64,000 nucleotides of DNA, taken from Paenibacillus yonginensis. GTDB taxonomy: Bacteria; Bacillota; Bacilli; Paenibacillales; Paenibacillaceae. The notes below the pieces were generated by a model. The model worked only from the letters and a program-made list of their open reading frames with translations, was not told the DNA's origin and searched no databases. Shown here one piece after another: positions 60,808 through 64,000 of the stretch. A program made the position numbers and the translations under genes. The stretch covers positions 4,224,001 through 4,288,000 of the forward strand of contig NZ_CP014167.1 in assembly GCF_001685395.1 (NCBI RefSeq). Reading direction: 5' to 3'. Position 1 is the stretch's first letter. Every line of letters begins with the position of its first letter.

Positions 60808-62205
60808 GTGACCTTATTAGACCGTACTCCATCATGGAAGAAACTTAGCTTGTTCGCCGTAACATGGCCTATTTTTATCGATTCGGTACTGCGGATGCTG
60901 CTTGGCACAGTCGACGTGTTTATGTTGAGCCGCATTTCCGACGAGGCTACGGGGGCAGTGGGTTTAGCCAACGAAATCATTTATTTCTGCATTTTGATGT
61001 TCGGTTTTGTCGGAATCGGTACCAGTGTAGCGGTTACCCAGTATATCGGTGCCGGAAGGGAGAAAGAGGCGAGCCGAATTTCGGCGATGGCTATTTCGCT
61101 CAACCTGATCTTCGGGATCCTTGTCAGCCTTGTTCTGGTTGGTTTCGGGGAATCCCTGCTGCGGCTGCTGAACTTAAACCCCGAACAAGTTGACATCGCA
61201 AGCCGTTATCTGAAGATTATCGGCGGATTTATTTGGGTTGAGGCGCTTTCTTATGCGGTGTCGTCGGTCATTCGTTCGAGCGGGAACACCCAAAGCGTGA
61301 TGTATGTGACCTTGGGCGTCAATGTCCTGCATATCACAGGGAACTATTTGCTTATTTTCGGTAATCTCGGTTTTCCGGAATTGGGCGTTACGGGGGCTGC
61401 CGTTTCCACGGTGATTAGCCGTTTGCTCGGCACAGTTGTTCTATTTCTCATTTTGTATCGCCGGGTCCCGGCACCGATTCGCCGCAAGGATTACGTTTCC
61501 TGGAAAGCTTCTTATGTCAAACAGATTACGAGTGTCGGATTGCCGGCGGCGGGCGAACATCTTTCCTGGCAGTCGCAGTATCTCATGGTGATCAGCTTTG
61601 TCAACATGATCGGCATTACGGCGTTGAATACGCATGTTTATGTCATGAACATATCGAATTATTTTATGGCGCTGGCGATGTCGATCGGGGCGGGGACCGA
61701 AATCATTGTCGGGCAAATGGTCGGCTCGGGGGACATGAAAGCGGCTTACCAGCGGTTGATGAAAAGCGTGAGGATCAGCTTCATGTTGACCTTGGTCATC
61801 GTTGGGGCGGCCTCAATATTCAGGCATCAGCTGATCAGCATGTTTACCGATGACCCTGAGATCATTGCGGCGGGAGCGGGTATTTTTCTGCTGTCCATCG
61901 TGCTTGAACCCGGAAGAACCTTTAACACGGTGATCATCAATTCGCTGCGTGCGGCCGGGGATGCACGCTTCCCCGTCTTGATGGGCATGATCTCGATGTG
62001 GGGAGTTTCGGTGCCGCTGGCTTATTTGCTCGGTGTTCATTTCGGGATCGGACTGCTCGGCGTATGGATTGCTTTTACGCTGGATGAATGGCTGCGCGGG
62101 GTGATGATGCTGCTCCGCTGGAGAAGCCGGGCCTGGGAGAAGAAAGCGCTGGTGAAGCCGGCTGCTGTTCCGGACAACGGCGTGGGTGTGAGAGCGCAGG
62201 CTTAA
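60808..62205 (+). CDS. MATE-family efflux transporter
   Basis: Twelve-TM multidrug or metabolite exporter driven by a cation gradient. About 465 residues. MatE repeats start at FAVTWPIFIDSVLRMLLGTV and ITSVGLPAAGEHLSWQSQYL; conserved AIGAGT-like segments appear as SIGAGTEIIVGQMVG. The GTG at 60808 lies ten bases from GGGAG; a TTG at 60799 is too close. A CTCCGTA/TACGGAG hairpin lies upstream near 60726-60742. It forms its own transcription unit, ending at a bidirectional terminator. Confidence 0.88.
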   Translation: MTLLDRTPSWKKLSLFAVTWPIFIDSVLRMLLGTVDVFMLSRISDEATGAVGLANEIIYFCILMFGFVGIGTSVAVTQYIGAGREKEASRISAMAISLNLIFGILVSLVLVGFGESLLRLLNLNPEQVDIASRYLKIIGGFIWVEALSYAVSSVIRSSGNTQSVMYVTLGVNVLHITGNYLLIFGNLGFPELGVTGAAVSTVISRLLGTVVLFLILYRRVPAPIRRKDYVSWKASYVKQITSVGLPAAGEHLSWQSQYLMVISFVNMIGITALNTHVYVMNISNYFMALAMSIGAGTEIIVGQMVGSGDMKAAYQRLMKSVRISFMLTLVIVGAASIFRHQLISMFTDDPEIIAAGAGIFLLSIVLEPGRTFNTVIINSLRAAGDARFPVLMGMISMWGVSVPLAYLLGVHFGIGLLGVWIAFTLDEWLRGVMMLLRWRSRAWEKKALVKPAAVPDNGVGVRAQA

Positions 62206-62286
62206 TCAGATGTGTAACCATCTACGCTTCGATTGGATGACCTTCCGTTCCCAAGACGGTTGGCTTCAACAAAGGTGACGATCAGA

Positions 62287-62332
62287 AAAGGTAGACCGCT
62301 ATCCTTGGTGAGGGACGGTCTACTTTTTCTTT
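62287..62332. terminator. Bidirectional terminator between MATE and WYL genes
   Basis: GTAGACCG (62291-62298) pairs with CGGTCTAC (62316-62323), followed by TTTTTCTTT on the plus strand and CCTTTTC on the minus strand. Confidence 0.8.
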
Positions 62333-63308
62333 AAGTAGGTAAGCAAAGTCTCTTGAAGTGATCCAGCCTCCCCCGCAGCCCCTCCAAAATCTCCTCTGGT
62401 GCTTCTCTAATCCTTGCATCCTCCCCCAGAAATAGCATCCAGTTCAACATTTCCGCCAATTCTTCGGGTTTATCTGCCTGCACAAAAGTACTTACAACCG
62501 CCGTGGTTTGATAAGGATCCGTATAGGCAATAAATGCTTTTAAGGGATGGTATTTCTTGTACTGGGCAATAGCTCGCGGTCCCACTTCAAGGACAAGATT
62601 GATTTCTTCTTCCTGTTTGCCGAGTTTTTCAAAGATCTTCTTCGGACTTAACCTTCTCTTCTCCGGATAGGGCGTGACATCGGCCAGTTGGTCCACGGGA
62701 ACAATCCTTTTCTTTCCGTCCTTTAAGTCAAAGCCTTCGATCGCCCACAGGCCCCTATTATGATAAAGGTGCAGAAGGTAAAGAGAATAGGTCCGGATGA
62801 TCTCCCCTTCTTTAACGCTGACCGTTAAATAGCTGTCCATAAGCAGGTTCTGGATAAGCTTCTCCAGCATGGGGTGGGGAAGGTCCGAAAGCTCAAGCAG
62901 ATCCGGATTATGAGGGTTGGTTCCTTCAAATAGGAGTATCTGATTCAGCAGCACAAGATCGTCCTGCTGGGTTGCTGAGATAAGGCCCAGTAATTTCTCG
63001 GCTAAGGACTGCCGGCTCTTCAGATACGGAAGCTGCGCATTTCTGGTGGCCATAAAGGCAATAAACAGCGCTTTAACCTCGTTATCCGTAAAACGCACAC
63101 CAGGCAGGAGCGTGTTATGCATCACAAAATAACCGCCATCCCTGCCGACCTCCGCGACAAGCGGCATCCCCAGGGCTTCGATTTCCCGGATGTCCCGGAT
63201 CGCCGTCGAACGGGAAACGCCAAATTCCTGCATGATTTCAGCAATGGTAAAGCGGGAACGGTTGTTGATATACCGCATAAGGGTGTTAATCCGTTCAACT
63301 TTTTTCAT
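62331..63308 (-). CDS. YafY-type WYL-domain regulator
   Basis: 325-residue DNA-binding protein. The N-terminal DeoR-like winged helix (MKKVERINTLMRYINNRSRF...IAEIMQEFGVSRSTAIRDIR) is followed by a WYL domain (about 145-230; residues GLWAIEGFDLKDGKKRIVPV in the position of the WYL sequence) and a WCX C-terminus. ATG 63308 has AGGAG six bases upstream; longer in-frame extension to 63380 has no site. It is divergent from the GyrI-like gene, a frequent pairing, and probably regulates it. Confidence 0.85.
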   Translation of the reverse strand: MKKVERINTLMRYINNRSRFTIAEIMQEFGVSRSTAIRDIREIEALGMPLVAEVGRDGGYFVMHNTLLPGVRFTDNEVKALFIAFMATRNAQLPYLKSRQSLAEKLLGLISATQQDDLVLLNQILLFEGTNPHNPDLLELSDLPHPMLEKLIQNLLMDSYLTVSVKEGEIIRTYSLYLLHLYHNRGLWAIEGFDLKDGKKRIVPVDQLADVTPYPEKRRLSPKKIFEKLGKQEEEINLVLEVGPRAIAQYKKYHPLKAFIAYTDPYQTTAVVSTFVQADKPEELAEMLNWMLFLGEDARIREAPEEILEGLRGRLDHFKRLCLPT

Positions 63309-63426
63309 GGAAACTCCTAAACAGGTCCATTTTTTGATACTATTTAAGGCTATCATAAACTCATCAAGAACAGAAAACAACTCGACATCCGCTGACTAAA
63401 TTTGAAAAAAAGGAAGGTTATAACCA

Positions 63427-63918
63427 ATGACAAACTTTACGTTGGAAGAGAAAGACAGCTTTATCGTGTATGGACTGGGAACCGAGCTTAAGAGCCATTA
63501 CACGGACTTTGCCGGCCTAAACAAGGAGAAATCCGACTTCTGGCAGGCGGTCAGCGAGGATGGCAGGCTTGATGCGTTAAAAGAGCTGGCTGCGAACGAC
63601 TACCTTTTTGTAGTAAATGAAGCGGTGAACAACAAGATGATGTTTTATGCCGGTGTCCTGACAGAGGAAGCGCAAGCGGCGCCAGCAGCGGAAGGGTCCA
63701 GGGTAATTCAGTTCCCTAAAGGAGAATACCTGGTGGTTAGAGGGGAAGGGAAGACGGTCGATGAATTGAATACCAAGCTGACCGGCCTTGCCTTTGGTCA
63801 AGCCCTGCCGGAAGCCCAGCATCATGCTTATGTAGGCGGGCCCAATACAGCGGTTGTGATGGGAGAGCAGGAAGGCTTGCTTGTCGGCGAGATGTGGATT
63901 CCGGTTGTAAGGAAATAA
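63427..63918 (+). CDS. GyrI-like small-molecule-binding protein
   Basis: 163 residues of the SHS2/GyrI-like (AraC effector-binding) fold: FIVYGLGTELKSHYTDFAGL, YAGVLTEEAQAA, VIQFPKGEYLVVRGEGKTVD and a C-terminal MWIPVVRK, the usual end of this family. Such proteins bind drugs or small ligands or act as hydrolases; the ligand is unknown. AAGGAAGG precedes the ATG. Divergent from the WYL regulator. Confidence 0.8.
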   Translation: MTNFTLEEKDSFIVYGLGTELKSHYTDFAGLNKEKSDFWQAVSEDGRLDALKELAANDYLFVVNEAVNNKMMFYAGVLTEEAQAAPAAEGSRVIQFPKGEYLVVRGEGKTVDELNTKLTGLAFGQALPEAQHHAYVGGPNTAVVMGEQEGLLVGEMWIPVVRK

Positions 63919-63936
63919 AGAGAGGGGCTGTCGGAA

Positions 63937-64000
63937 GTGTCTTATATCGTTGATTTTAAAAAGGTTTCCACAGTGGGGCTGGAATCTTCGCCTGTGGCAG
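63937..64000 (+). CDS. Start of a further gene, cut by the window end
   Basis: GTG at 63937, ten bases after GAGGGG, opens MSYIVDFKKVSTVGLESSPV and stays open to the last base. Only 21 codons are visible. It lies 18 bp after the GyrI-like gene and is probably in the same operon. No function can be given. Confidence 0.5.
   Translation, partial: MSYIVDFKKVSTVGLESSPVA

Overview
The window comes from a Bacillota chromosome, most likely Paenibacillus or a close relative. The evidence is the gene order gdpP-rplI-dnaB-purA-[M23 peptidase]-walR-walK-walH-walI-walJ-htrC-CxxH/CxxC protein-rlmH, the GGAGG-type ribosome binding sites with frequent TTG and GTG starts, and families common in paenibacilli (SLH-domain proteins, CBO0543 membrane proteins, LysM/G5/M23 endopeptidases). 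Species cannot be assigned from sequence alone. Host DNA is GC-rich. The stretch from about 37.2 to 45.4 kb is clearly AT-rich and foreign-looking.

Layout. 1-3.6 kb: c-di-AMP phosphodiesterase gdpP (5' end outside the window), L9 and DnaB helicase. 3.6-4.8 kb: a decayed epoxide hydrolase. 4.9-6.5 kb: purA behind a paired PurBox and sigma-A promoter. 6.6-16.4 kb: accessory metabolism and regulation, including a sigma factor fused to a DUF1835 domain, an amino-acid dehydrogenase, a MetX-like hydrolase divergent from a LysR regulator, and a DUF4097-like lipoprotein. 16.6-27.5 kb: cell-wall core, i.e. LysM-G5-M23 endopeptidase, the walRKHIJ operon, an HtrA-type protease, a CxxH/CxxC mini-protein and rlmH.

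27.53-45.46 kb: a 17.93 kb integrative element sits in the last codons of rlmH, the site used by staphylococcal SCC elements. Both ends can be mapped. The 10-bp sequence GAACCGTATC flanks it, and the downstream copy is followed by ACAAGTAG, the displaced PYHK-stop end of rlmH. Rejoining the element ends rebuilds a near-perfect 48-bp palindromic attP centred on GA, as expected for a large serine recombinase. The element encodes that recombinase with an XRE regulator, a Rep_trans-like replication protein, RadC, several small proteins, an SLH/beta-propeller surface protein, a frameshifted ankyrin lipoprotein, its own short RlmH paralogue (which keeps the PYHK end that the host gene has lost), a complete ABC-three-component defence operon, a 4-TM protein interrupted at an A9 tract, and an SF2 helicase paired with a small protein.

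45.5-48.4 kb is a decay zone: a gene split by an IS3-family insertion and a collapsed GNAT gene. 48.4-64 kb returns to ordinary accessory chromosome: a methyltransferase-TPR protein, an SDR, a histidine kinase whose response regulator has lost its receiver domain, a lipoprotein, an aldo/keto reductase with an XRE/MmyB-like regulator, CBO0543 membrane proteins, a nitroreductase, a TetR/MFS drug-efflux pair with a clear operator, a MATE transporter, a WYL regulator and a GyrI-like protein. No rRNA, tRNA or CRISPR array was recognised.
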